NCBI RefSeq assembly: GCF_900102695.1
Contig: NZ_FMVW01000001.1
Location: 124,001-188,000 of the forward strand
Length of the DNA: 64,000 bases
From: Afifella marina DSM 2698
GTDB taxonomy: Bacteria; Pseudomonadota; Alphaproteobacteria; Rhizobiales; Afifellaceae
Direction: 5' to 3'
Shown piece by piece: positions 8,929 to 17,298 of the stretch; position 1 is the first letter of the stretch; the number at the start of each line of letters is the position of its first letter. Position numbers and translations under genes: made by a program. Under the pieces are notes generated by a model. The model saw only the letters and a program-made list of their open reading frames with translations, was not told the origin of the DNA and ran no database searches.

Positions 8929-11676
8929 ATGGTGCGGGACATCCGAGGAGAGGGACGCGACGAGACGGCCCTGAGCCGCGGCCGCGCCGCGGAGGCGCGC
9001 GCCGATGTCGCCGTTCATGCCGCGCCGCTCGAGACGGTGTTCGACACATTTGGCGCAAGCCGCGACGGGCTGAGCACGGCGGAGGCGGACGACCGGCTTG
9101 CCCGCTTCGGGGAAAACCGCCTGCCCGTCGCCAAGCCGCGCGGACCGCTTCTTCGTTTCCTCGCCCAGTTCAACAATCTTCTGATCTTCGTTCTTCTGGC
9201 CGCGGCGGTCGTGACCGCGTGTCTGGCGGAATGGATCGACATGTCCTTGATCCTCGCCGTCGTCGTCATCAACGCCGTCGTCGGCTTCATCCAGGAGGGG
9301 CGGGCGGAAAAGGCGCTCGAGGCGATCCGCGGCATGGTGAGCCCGCATGCCTCCGTCCTCCGCGACGGGCGGCGCCTCACCGTGCCGGTCGAAGAGCTGG
9401 TGCCCGGCGATGTCGTGCTTCTGGAGGCGGGCGACCGTGTGCCGGCCGATCTCCGGCTCTTCCGCGCCCGCGGGCTCCGGATCGAGGAGGCGGCGTTTAC
9501 CGGCGAATCCGTGCCCGCCGACAAGGCGCTGGGCGAGGTGGCGGCGGATGCGCCGATCGGCGACCGCATCTCGATGGCTTTTTTCGGCACGCTCGTCGTC
9601 AACGGCCAGGGGGCGGGCGTGGTGGTCGCGACCGGCGAGGCGACGGAGCTCGGCCATATCACGCGGCTTCTGTCCTCGGTGGAACAGCTGACGACGCCGC
9701 TTCTGCGCCAGATGGACGTCTTCGCCCGCCAGCTCACCTTCGTCATTCTGGGCGCTGCGGCGCTCGTCTTCCTGTGGGGCGTTTTCCTCACCGGCTATCC
9801 CTGGGAAGAGGCCTTTATGGCGGTGATCGGGCTTGCCGTTGCCGCGATCCCGGAAGGCCTGCCGGCGGTGATGACCATCACGCTCGCCATCGGTGTGGAA
9901 CGCATGGCGCGTCGCAACGCCATCATTCGCCGCCTGCCGGCGATCGAGACGCTGGGTTCCGTTTCCGTCATCTGCTCCGACAAGACCGGCACCCTGACGC
10001 GCAACGAGATGATCGTCTCCTCCGCGATCCTGGCCGATGGCGAAATCGAGATCGTGGGGTCGGGATATGCCCCGGAGGGTGAGCCCATCAGAAACGGCGA
10101 GCCGGTCGACAAAGAGGCGCATTTCGCGCTCGGACTTCTCGCCCGCGCCGCCCTTCTCTGCAACGATGCGAGCCTGCGCCAGACGGAGGACGGCTGGGTC
10201 GTCGAGGGCGATCCGATGGAGGGCGCGCTCGTCACCTTTGCCGCGCGCGCCGGCTGGCACTGGGAGACGACGCGCGGCGCTTTTGAGCGGCGCGACGAGC
10301 TGCCCTTCGATTCCACCACCCAGTTCATGGCGACGCTGCACCAGGAAGACGATGCCCGCATCGTCTATGTGAAGGGCGCGCCCGAATGCGTACTTCGAAT
10401 GTGCGACCGTCAGGTCGACGCGGACGGCGAGGTGCCGCTCGACCGGGCGAAATGGCAAAGCCATGTGGAGATGCTGGCGGCGGATGGACGCCGGGTTCTC
10501 GCTTTCGCGGCGAAGGTGGTTGGCGAGAGCGTGGAGGCGCTGTCACCGGCCGATGTGGAAGAGGGGCTGTCGCTCATCGGCCTCGTCGGGCTGATCGACC
10601 CGCCGCGCGAGGAGGCGCGCGATGCCGTCGCCGATTGCAAGCGCGCCGGCATCGCCGTCAAGATGATCACCGGCGACCATGCCGCGACTGCCGGCGCGAT
10701 CGGCCGCAGGCTGGGTCTGAGCGGCGATGTCGCGGTTTTGACCGGACCCGAGCTTGATAAGATCGGCGAGGCGGACTTTCCCGCCCGCGTCGCCGCGACC
10801 GACGTGTTCGCGCGCGCCAGCCCCGCCCACAAGCTGCGCATCGTGGAGGCGCTGCAGGCGCAAGGCGCGGTCGTCGCCATGACCGGCGACGGGGTCAACG
10901 ACGCGCCGGCCCTGAAGCGGGCCGATGTCGGCGTGGCCATGGGGAAAAAGGGCACCGAGGCCGCCAAGGAGGCGGCCGACATGGTGCTCGCGGATGATAA
11001 TTTCGTCTCGATCGTCGCCGCCGTGCGCGAGGGGCGCACCGTCTACGACAATCTCAAGAAGGTCGTCGCCTGGACGCTGCCGACGAATGGCGGCGAGGCG
11101 GCGGCGATCATGGGCGCCATGCTGTTTGGCCTGACGCTGCCGGTGACGCCCGCCCAGATCATCTGGATCAACATGGTGACGGCCGTGACGCTCGGGCTGA
11201 CGCTCGCTTTCGAGCCGACGGAGCCCGGCACGATGGGACGGCCGCCGCGACGCCCCGACGAGCCGCTCGTCTCGCCCTTCCTGTTGTGGCGGATCGTCTT
11301 CGTTTCCGGCCTCTTCGTCATCGGGCTTTTCGGCATGTTCAATTGGGCGCTGTGGCGCGGCGAGAGCGTGGAGACGGCGCGCACCATCGTCGTCAACACC
11401 ATGGTGGTGATGGAAATCGCCTATCTCTTTTCCATCCGCTATATCGGCGGCCCCTCGCTCACCTGGCGCGGCCTGATGGGCACGCGCGCCGTCCTCATCG
11501 GTGTCGCGATCCAGGTCGTGGCCCAGCTTCTCTTCACCTACGCACCGCCGGCGCAGTTCATTTTTGCAAGCCGCGCGCTTTCGGTGGGTGAAGGCGCGAT
11601 GATCCTCGGCGTCGGGGTTGTGCTGTTTGCGGTTTTGGAGGTGGAGAAGGGGGTGATGCGGCGGTGGAGGGGGTGA
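8929..11676 (+). CDS. P-type (type II) cation-transporting ATPase
   Basis: The protein has 915 residues from ATG 8929, which has GGAGG five bases upstream; the longer frame from 8803 is unlikely. It has an N-terminal cation-ATPase domain, TGES at 191, PEGLP at 308-312 in helix M4, the phosphorylated aspartate in DKTGT at 351 and the hinge TGDGVND at 652. PEGLP and the overall layout place it in the type II (Ca2+/SERCA-like) class. Helix M6 reads NMVTAVTLGL rather than the N-x-x-T-D seen in classical Ca2+ pumps, so the ion (Ca2+, Mn2+, Na+ or another) is uncertain. It is a single gene with no accessory subunits and no metal-binding N-terminal domain of the heavy-metal type. Confidence 0.92.
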   Translation: MVRDIRGEGRDETALSRGRAAEARADVAVHAAPLETVFDTFGASRDGLSTAEADDRLARFGENRLPVAKPRGPLLRFLAQFNNLLIFVLLAAAVVTACLAEWIDMSLILAVVVINAVVGFIQEGRAEKALEAIRGMVSPHASVLRDGRRLTVPVEELVPGDVVLLEAGDRVPADLRLFRARGLRIEEAAFTGESVPADKALGEVAADAPIGDRISMAFFGTLVVNGQGAGVVVATGEATELGHITRLLSSVEQLTTPLLRQMDVFARQLTFVILGAAALVFLWGVFLTGYPWEEAFMAVIGLAVAAIPEGLPAVMTITLAIGVERMARRNAIIRRLPAIETLGSVSVICSDKTGTLTRNEMIVSSAILADGEIEIVGSGYAPEGEPIRNGEPVDKEAHFALGLLARAALLCNDASLRQTEDGWVVEGDPMEGALVTFAARAGWHWETTRGAFERRDELPFDSTTQFMATLHQEDDARIVYVKGAPECVLRMCDRQVDADGEVPLDRAKWQSHVEMLAADGRRVLAFAAKVVGESVEALSPADVEEGLSLIGLVGLIDPPREEARDAVADCKRAGIAVKMITGDHAATAGAIGRRLGLSGDVAVLTGPELDKIGEADFPARVAATDVFARASPAHKLRIVEALQAQGAVVAMTGDGVNDAPALKRADVGVAMGKKGTEAAKEAADMVLADDNFVSIVAAVREGRTVYDNLKKVVAWTLPTNGGEAAAIMGAMLFGLTLPVTPAQIIWINMVTAVTLGLTLAFEPTEPGTMGRPPRRPDEPLVSPFLLWRIVFVSGLFVIGLFGMFNWALWRGESVETARTIVVNTMVVMEIAYLFSIRYIGGPSLTWRGLMGTRAVLIGVAIQVVAQLLFTYAPPAQFIFASRALSVGEGAMILGVGVVLFAVLEVEKGVMRRWRG

Positions 11677-11740
11677 GGGGCACCCACCTCTTGATGGCTT
11701 GCAATACGTTGCAGCCATGCAGGGCGCTTCGGTTAGAAGT

Positions 11741-12970
11741 TTAGCCGCCATTCTCCATCAGAAACCGCCCGACTTCCTTTGCGCCGACGAACTGCGACAG
11801 GAGGCGGTAGTTGTTTCTCTCGTGACGGACGCGCCCTGCGACGATCGCCGGATGGACGCCGGCTTCGTGTGCGAGAGAAAGGATGTTCCGCACATTCGGA
11901 CTGGAACGCGCGGGATGTTTTTCCCAGAGGTCAGATGGGATCAGCGCGTCTTGGGCCCATTCGTCCGCTTCGCGCTCGCGCACGTCATCGCGCTCATGGT
12001 TGCGTTCTCGAAGTTGCAGGTCGTCGATGAACACCTCGTCCGTGCCCTCTGGAAAGTGACGGGCAAGATGGGCGAGTTCGTGCAGGAGGCAGAACCAGAA
12101 ATTGTCGAGGCGGTCGTATCGGATCGTCATGCCCACCACCGGCACGTTTTCGACAGTCCAGAGTGCCGCTCCGTCGAGATAGGTTCTCGGCATATGGGCG
12201 GCGACGACCAAGGCAATGCCGTGCTGCGCCAGCTTCTGCCTTGCAAGTCTCGGACCTTCGTCGAACGTGCTCAAACGCGCCAGGTCTCGAAGGAACTCAA
12301 GGTCGATCATCCCTGTCTCGTAGCGACCCTCGAGATCGACGTCGCGAGCTCTGCACAGAACGTGGAGACACCAGGCCTGTAAGGCATTGATGTCCGTTTT
12401 GGCGTTCGCACGCGTGCCATGACCCTGGCGGAAGAGCGCTTTCGGCAAAGCTTCCGGGCCGCCCGCACAGGCGATCAGGCTTTGCACGATCTCTTCCGCA
12501 TGGTCTTTCAGGTTTTCTGTCTTCTTGATCCAGCCGCGCCTCGCCATTTCCGCGAGGGGAAAGCGGTCGAGGTCGATCCCGGAGGGAGCCTTCGGCAAGC
12601 CTCCATCGCCGATCAGGATATCGGCGGGAATGCCAAGATGTTTGTGCAGGGCACGGATCATCTTCAGCGTGAGATCCCGCTTGCCGCTGAGAACCTCGGA
12701 GGCTTTGGCGCGGCTTCCGATGATCGGCGCAAGATCGCTCTGGTTCATGTCGAGCTGCTGCATGCGAAACCTGATGGCCTCGACGGGATCGGGCGTATCC
12801 ATGGGGAAATGCCGATCCTCATAGACTTCGACCAGCGTCGCGAGCACGTCCAGCTCATCATCTTCTGCCGAAGAGCGGCCCATCTCCATGAGCTCTTCGA
12901 TGCGGGCGAGGGCTGCGGCATAGTCCTGGTCTGAATGAATGGGCCGGATATGAGATTCACTCATCGTCAC
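11741..12970 (-). CDS. HigA-type antitoxin fused to ImmA/IrrE metallopeptidase domain
   Basis: The protein has 409 residues. Residues 1-60 are an acidic helical region like the N-terminus of HigA antitoxins (DYAAALARIEELME). Residues 62-118 form an XRE-type helix-turn-helix (NQSDLAPIIGSRAKASEVLSG). The C-terminal part contains a zinc-peptidase motif HELAH at 297-301 and a downstream EREADEWAQDALIP segment supplying the usual third ligand and scaffold of ImmA/IrrE enzymes. It follows the HigB toxin gene with a 4-base ATGA overlap, so the two are co-translated. Antitoxins of this type normally neutralise HigB and repress the operon. The extra peptidase domain suggests self-cleavage or cleavage of a partner under stress, which is an inference. 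Confidence 0.87.
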   Translation of the reverse strand: MTMSESHIRPIHSDQDYAAALARIEELMEMGRSSAEDDELDVLATLVEVYEDRHFPMDTPDPVEAIRFRMQQLDMNQSDLAPIIGSRAKASEVLSGKRDLTLKMIRALHKHLGIPADILIGDGGLPKAPSGIDLDRFPLAEMARRGWIKKTENLKDHAEEIVQSLIACAGGPEALPKALFRQGHGTRANAKTDINALQAWCLHVLCRARDVDLEGRYETGMIDLEFLRDLARLSTFDEGPRLARQKLAQHGIALVVAAHMPRTYLDGAALWTVENVPVVGMTIRYDRLDNFWFCLLHELAHLARHFPEGTDEVFIDDLQLRERNHERDDVREREADEWAQDALIPSDLWEKHPARSSPNVRNILSLAHEAGVHPAIVAGRVRHERNNYRLLSQFVGAKEVGRFLMENGG

Positions 12971-13260
12971 ACCTCCTCCGCATCGATCTGGTCGTACTCT
13001 TTATGGGTTCCCAGAAAACGGACGAACCCGATCCTCTTTTGGTAGTCGAACTTCACGATCAGCCGATATTTGTTGCCGCAGATGTTGAAGACCACGCGCC
13101 CACCTTTGAGAATACTCGCATTGCGGTAGTGAGCCTTGATGTCCGCCGGTGATGCCCATTCCGCCCGCTTGGCCTCTGCCCACCACACATCGAGTTGCGC
13201 CTTCGCATCGGGAAAGCGCTCTCCGAATGCGATCAGCTTGGGCCGAGCAATGATCCTCAT
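12967..13260 (-). CDS. higB: HigB-type toxin (mRNA interferase family)
   Basis: This 97-residue basic protein has the features of the HigB toxin family: MRIIARPKLIAFGERFPDA at the start, a W-x-x-E-A-K-R segment, NICGNKYRLIVKFDY, and a C-terminal FLGTHKEYDQID. Members are RelE-fold ribosome-dependent RNases that cut mRNA. It is the first gene of a two-gene operon; the stop overlaps the start of the antitoxin by four bases. The toxin-first order is typical for HigBA. The ATG at 13260 is almost at the predicted transcription start. Confidence 0.87.
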   Translation of the reverse strand: MRIIARPKLIAFGERFPDAKAQLDVWWAEAKRAEWASPADIKAHYRNASILKGGRVVFNICGNKYRLIVKFDYQKRIGFVRFLGTHKEYDQIDAEEV

Positions 13261-13268
13261 GCATGAGA

Positions 13269-13296
13269 TTTATACCGCAGCATCTCAAGGCGTCAA
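13269..13296 (-). promoter_or_regulatory. Promoter of the higBA operon
   Basis: On the minus strand, TTGACG (13296-13291) and TATAAA (13274-13269) are separated by 16 bases and point at higB. The expected transcription start (about 13262-13260) coincides with the higB ATG, which suggests a leaderless transcript. Confidence 0.6.
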
Positions 13297-13304
13297 TTTA
13301 ATAT

Positions 13305-13321
13305 GCTCCCTTGATGGGAGC
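13305..13321. promoter_or_regulatory. Palindrome upstream of higBA, candidate antitoxin operator
   Basis: GCTCCC and GGGAGC flank a 5-base spacer, just upstream of the higB -35 element. HigA-type antitoxins bind short dyads at their own promoter, so this may be the autoregulatory site. It could equally form a hairpin. Confidence 0.4.
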
Positions 13322-13717
13322 GATTCAAGATGTAAGAAAATAGTCCGGGGTTGTGGGGGCTGAGCCTCTTCTGGTGGGATCAGTACGGCCGACCGATTCC
13401 CATCTCTCCCCGTGCCGCCCCCGAGGCATCTGCGTGTCGCTTTCCGGCAAGCTTGCAGAGGGTGTCTCGGGCATGGGGGCGGCGATGTTCGTGCGGGTGA
13501 TGTTTCGGTCCGGTTGAGCCTGTCTTGATCCGTCAGGGCAGGCCGGTTGGGGCCGGTGTCATCGTCGCTTTGCTGGACATCGCAAAAATCCGCGAAATCT
13601 AGGTTCCTGGTGGACACGCCTGCGCGGCGTGCGAGCGAGCCGCTGAGCGACGACTTGGGGCGAAGGTCCGGCTGAAAAGCCGGGCGGAGACCTCGGGCGG
13701 GGTGAAGGCGGGGGGCG
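13322..13717. other. Intergenic region with no recognised gene
   Basis: There are about 400 bases between the higBA promoter and the repeat tract before the MFS gene. No frame here has convincing codon usage or similarity. It should contain the promoter for the MFS gene, but I see no clear consensus. Confidence 0.5.
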
Positions 13718-13837
13718 GTGATCGTGGTCAACGTGATCGCGCTGAACGTGAGCGTGGCGACGGTGATTGCGGTGACGGTGATCACGGCGAAAGTGATCAC
13801 AGTGAAAGTGATCGCGGTGAAGATGGTCGCGGCGACA
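13718..13837. repeat. 15-bp degenerate tandem repeat, eight copies
   Basis: Eight consecutive 15-base units resembling GTGATCGCGGTGAAA lie just upstream of the MFS start and are in frame with it. If translated they give Val-Ile-x-Val-x pentapeptides, but there is no ribosome site ahead of them, so they are more likely an untranslated leader tract. Confidence 0.85.
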
Positions 13838-13873
13838 TCGCCTGGCGAAATGCAGGCAGGCATCGGGGGAAAC

Positions 13874-15307
13874 ATGTTTCAGCTCGTCTCAAGCGTCTGG
13901 GCGCTTCTCTTCGGTGTCTTCCTGATCATGGTCGGCAACGGCATGCAGTCGACGCTGATGGGTGTGCGCGGCGATATCGAGGGGTTTTCGACGTTCGAAC
14001 TTTCGCTCGTCACGTCGGGCTATTTCCTGGGCTTTCTGGTCGGCTCGCGCTGGACGCCGGAGATGATCCGCAAAGTCGGCCATGTGCGCGTCTTCGCAGC
14101 CCTCGGCTCCTTGATGTCGGCGGGGCTCATCGCCTTTCCGCTTCTGACCGATCCGTGGTCCTGGACGATCCTGCGCCTGATGCTCGGCTTCTGCCTGTCG
14201 GGGATCTATGTGACGTCGGAAAGCTGGCTCAACGACCGCGCCACCAACGAGACGCGCGGCATGCTCCTGTCGTCCTATATGGTGGCGCAGATGCTCGGCA
14301 TGGTGGCGGCGCAGGGGCTTTTGAATTTCGGCGATGCGGCCGGTTTCTCCCTGTTCGTCTGGGCGTCGATCCTCGTCTCGCTCGCCTTCACGCCGGTGCT
14401 GTTGTCGGCCGTGCCGATCCCGGCCGTGCAATCGACCAAGGCGATGTCGCTGCGCCAGCTCTACGATCGCTCGCCGACGGCGGCGGTCGGGACGCTGGTG
14501 CTCGGGGGCGTGCTGGCGGCGCAGATGGGCATGTCGCCGGTCTACGGCGCCAAGATCGGGCTCGATGTGCGCGAGATCTCGGCGCTCGTCGCCGCCCTCT
14601 TCACCGGCTCGTTCCTGTTTCAGTTTCCGGTCGGGCGGATGTCCGATTTCATGGACCGGCGCGTCTTGATCCTGACGCTTTCGGCGGTCGGCGCGGTGAC
14701 CTGTGGCGTCGCCTTCACGCTGTCGGGAAACCTGATCGCGCTTCTGGCCGCCGGTCTCGTCATGGGCGGGATGGCGAGCCCGCTCTACTCGCTCCTGATC
14801 GCGTATACGAACGATCACCTCGAACACGAGGACATGCCGGCGGCCGCGAGCGGCATGGTGTTCATCTATGGGGTCGGCGCGGTCGCAGGCCCGCTGATGA
14901 CCGGCCAGGCGATGGATCTCGCCGGCCCGCAATTCTTCTGGGTCATCCTCGCCGTGTTCTTTGCGATCATCGCCATCCATACCGGCTGGCGCATGTCGCA
15001 GCGTCCGGCCCCGGCCGGCGATGATTCCGCCTATGTCAGCGTGCTGCCGAACTCGTCGACCGTCGCCGTCGAGGCGGCCTATGAATGGTACACCGAAGCG
15101 GCGTCGGAGAGCGACGAGGAGGAAGGCGGCGAGGCCAAATCGGACAACGGCGAGGGCACGCCGGAAACCGATGAGACGGCCTCGGATGGCGACGAGCCTG
15201 CCCCGGAGGCCGAGGAGCCGGCGCCGGAAAACCTGCAGCACAAGGAAGATTACGGGCCGGAATATGTGGACGACGACGGGAACGCGCCGCCCGAAAAGGA
15301 TCGTTAG
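13874..15307 (+). CDS. MFS transporter, YcaD-like
   Basis: The protein has 477 residues from ATG 13874 (GGGGGAAAC directly upstream). About twelve membrane segments are visible, beginning FQLVSSVWALLFGVFLIM. The motif LVTSGYFLGFLVGSRWTPEMIRKVG matches the loop 2-3 signature of the YcaD-like group, and SESWLNDRATNETRG lies between helices 4 and 5. The last 80 or so residues are a soluble, strongly acidic tail (many Glu, Asp and Pro). The substrate is unknown. An in-frame extension back to 13718 would add 52 residues of repeat sequence and is rejected as the start. Confidence 0.87.
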   Translation: MFQLVSSVWALLFGVFLIMVGNGMQSTLMGVRGDIEGFSTFELSLVTSGYFLGFLVGSRWTPEMIRKVGHVRVFAALGSLMSAGLIAFPLLTDPWSWTILRLMLGFCLSGIYVTSESWLNDRATNETRGMLLSSYMVAQMLGMVAAQGLLNFGDAAGFSLFVWASILVSLAFTPVLLSAVPIPAVQSTKAMSLRQLYDRSPTAAVGTLVLGGVLAAQMGMSPVYGAKIGLDVREISALVAALFTGSFLFQFPVGRMSDFMDRRVLILTLSAVGAVTCGVAFTLSGNLIALLAAGLVMGGMASPLYSLLIAYTNDHLEHEDMPAAASGMVFIYGVGAVAGPLMTGQAMDLAGPQFFWVILAVFFAIIAIHTGWRMSQRPAPAGDDSAYVSVLPNSSTVAVEAAYEWYTEAASESDEEEGGEAKSDNGEGTPETDETASDGDEPAPEAEEPAPENLQHKEDYGPEYVDDDGNAPPEKDR

Positions 15308-15522
15308 TCCGATCGTTTTCTGAGGTCATGTCGTCCGCTGGCGCCGGTTCGCCGTGCGCAAAACCCTCCCGGCGGGTTTCATCCCCCGGCACCGCCGCGG
15401 CTTTTTGGCTTTCGCCGTTTTCTCCACACACCAGGAATGCTTGACTGTGCCGCCCCCAGGCGCTTGCCTCGGGGCGACGACCCTTCTCCCCCCTGGCGTC
15501 GAAGAAGACGGAAAATCCTTGA

Positions 15523-16827
15523 ATGGCGACGACCGATCTCGCGAGCCGCGTTTACGATCACACCTGGAAGCTCGATCCGATCGTCCGCTCCCTGCTCGAC
15601 ACGGATTTCTATAAGCTCCTGATGTTGCAGATGATCTGGCGTCTGCACCGCGACACCAAGGTGACCTTCTCGCTGATCAATCGCACCAGTCGCGTGAAGC
15701 TTGCCGAGGAGATCGACGAGGCGGAGCTGCGCGATCAACTCGATTATGCCCGCTCTCTCACCTTCACCAAGAAGGAGATGATCTGGCTCGCCGGCAATTC
15801 GTTTTATGGCCGCTCGCAGATCTTCGAGCCCGAATTCCTCGCCTGGCTCGCCAAATTTCGCCTGCCGGAATACGAGCTGAAGCGGGTGGACGGGCAGTTC
15901 GAGCTCGATTTCCACGGCCCCTGGACGCACACGACGATGTGGGAGATCCCGGCGCTCGCCATCGTCAACGAGCTCAGATCGCGCTCCGCCATGCGCCCGA
16001 TGGGACGCTTTGCGCTCGATGTGCTTTACGCCCGCGCCAAGTCGAAGCTCTGGGACAAGGTGGAGCGGTTGCGCCAGCTGCCGAATTTGCGGCTGTCGGA
16101 TTTCGGCACCAGGCGCCGGCATTCCTTTCTGTGGCAGCGCTGGTGCGTGGAGGCGTTGAAGGAGGGGCTGGGCGACGCCTTCATCGGCTCGTCGAACGTG
16201 CTTCTGGCGATGGATGCCGATCTGGAGGCGATCGGCACCAATGCGCACGAGCTGCCGATGGTGGAGGCGGCGCTGTCGCCCGACGACGCGGCGCTTCACG
16301 GCGCGCCTTACCGGGTGCTGCGCGAATGGGAGACGCTCTATGGCGGCAATCTCCTGATCGTCCTGCCGGATGCCTATGGCACGACGGCCTTCTTGAAGAA
16401 TGCGCCCGATTGGGTCGCCGACTGGACCGGCTTTCGCCCCGATTCCGCCCCGCCCATTCCCGCCGGCGAGGAGATCATCGCCTGGTGGCGCTCGAAAGGG
16501 CGCGATCCCTCAGAAAAGCTTCTGATCTTCTCCGACGGCATGGACGTCGATACGATCGAGGAGACCTACCGGCATTTTTCCGGCAGGGCGCGCATGTCCT
16601 TCGGCTGGGGCACAAACCTCACCAACGATTTCCGCGGCTGTGCGCCGGAGCCCTGCGGGGCGCTCGATCCGATCTCGCTCGTCTGCAAGGTGAGCAGCGC
16701 CAATGGCCATCCGGTCGTCAAGCTCTCCGACAATCCGCGAAAGGCGAGCGGGCCGGAAGAGGAGATCGAGCGCTATCTGAAGGTCTTCGGCTCCAAGGGC
16801 CGCATCGACCGCGAGGTTTTCGTCTGA
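15523..16827 (+). CDS. pncB: Nicotinate phosphoribosyltransferase
   Basis: The protein has 434 residues, normal for the family. It makes nicotinate mononucleotide from nicotinate and PRPP with ATP hydrolysis, the first step of NAD salvage (Preiss-Handler). Visible signatures are the N-terminal [22 protein letters not shown], the active-site [11 protein letters not shown] and [11 protein letters not shown] near the end, followed by [11 protein letters not shown]. It is a single gene, with an MFS transporter upstream that ends about 215 bases before; whether that transporter carries nicotinate is unknown. Confidence 0.95.
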   Translation: MATTDLASRVYDHTWKLDPIVRSLLDTDFYKLLMLQMIWRLHRDTKVTFSLINRTSRVKLAEEIDEAELRDQLDYARSLTFTKKEMIWLAGNSFYGRSQIFEPEFLAWLAKFRLPEYELKRVDGQFELDFHGPWTHTTMWEIPALAIVNELRSRSAMRPMGRFALDVLYARAKSKLWDKVERLRQLPNLRLSDFGTRRRHSFLWQRWCVEALKEGLGDAFIGSSNVLLAMDADLEAIGTNAHELPMVEAALSPDDAALHGAPYRVLREWETLYGGNLLIVLPDAYGTTAFLKNAPDWVADWTGFRPDSAPPIPAGEEIIAWWRSKGRDPSEKLLIFSDGMDVDTIEETYRHFSGRARMSFGWGTNLTNDFRGCAPEPCGALDPISLVCKVSSANGHPVVKLSDNPRKASGPEEEIERYLKVFGSKGRIDREVFV

Positions 16828-16879
16828 GGTTTTGCGGAAGCCCGCGCGGCTGCGTGGCGGGCCGGCCTGTCTGTCGCAA

Positions 16880-17167
16880 TCAGCGCCGACGATGCGTCGG
16901 GGCGTGAAAATCCGGCGGCTTGTTGGCGATCCAGGCGAGAAATTTTTCAATCTTCGGATGGGCGGAGAGGGGCGTTCCCTCCGCCTCCATGCGGGCAAGA
17001 TCCGCATTCGAGAAGACCGCATGCAGCGTGCGGTGGCAGATCGGATGGATCGGCACCGTCTCCCTCCCGCCGCGGCTTTTCGGCGTCGGATGATGCCATT
17101 CGACACGCCGTCCGAGCGGGCGCCCGCACAGCCAGCAGGTCTCGGCAGGATGATCACGCAAGGCCAT
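16880..17167 (-). CDS. Small HNH-endonuclease-like protein
   Basis: This protein of about 95 residues begins MALRDHPAETCWLCGRPL and contains a compact HNH motif: CxxC, then RVEWHHPTPKSRGG, then IHPICHRTLHA. The His-His and the final His plus CxxC zinc ligands are all present. I chose ATG 17167; a longer frame from 17251 adds 28 residues of weaker character. Stand-alone proteins of this kind are common in alphaproteobacteria and have no known target. There is no neighbouring methylase or phage gene. Confidence 0.75.
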   Translation of the reverse strand: MALRDHPAETCWLCGRPLGRRVEWHHPTPKSRGGRETVPIHPICHRTLHAVFSNADLARMEAEGTPLSAHPKIEKFLAWIANKPPDFHAPTHRRR

Positions 17168-17298
17168 GAGGCAGGCGAGATAGGCAATTCCGCCCGCAGA
17201 AAAAAGACATCCCCGGGCGGAAAGAAGCCGGGCGGAAGAAGGTGCCGGCACCGGTCCGACACCTCCGTTGATTAAAGCCGCTTCTTCATGATCGCGGG

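Noticed and set aside
13718-13873. Translated N-terminal extension of the MFS protein
   Set aside because: There is no ribosome site before GTG 13718. ATG 13874 has a good one and starts right at the first membrane helix; the extension is pure repeat.
13889-15241. 450-residue frame antisense to the MFS gene
   Set aside because: It is a shadow of GC-rich codons; the composition is Arg/His/Asp-rich with no family signature, and the plus-strand gene is clear.
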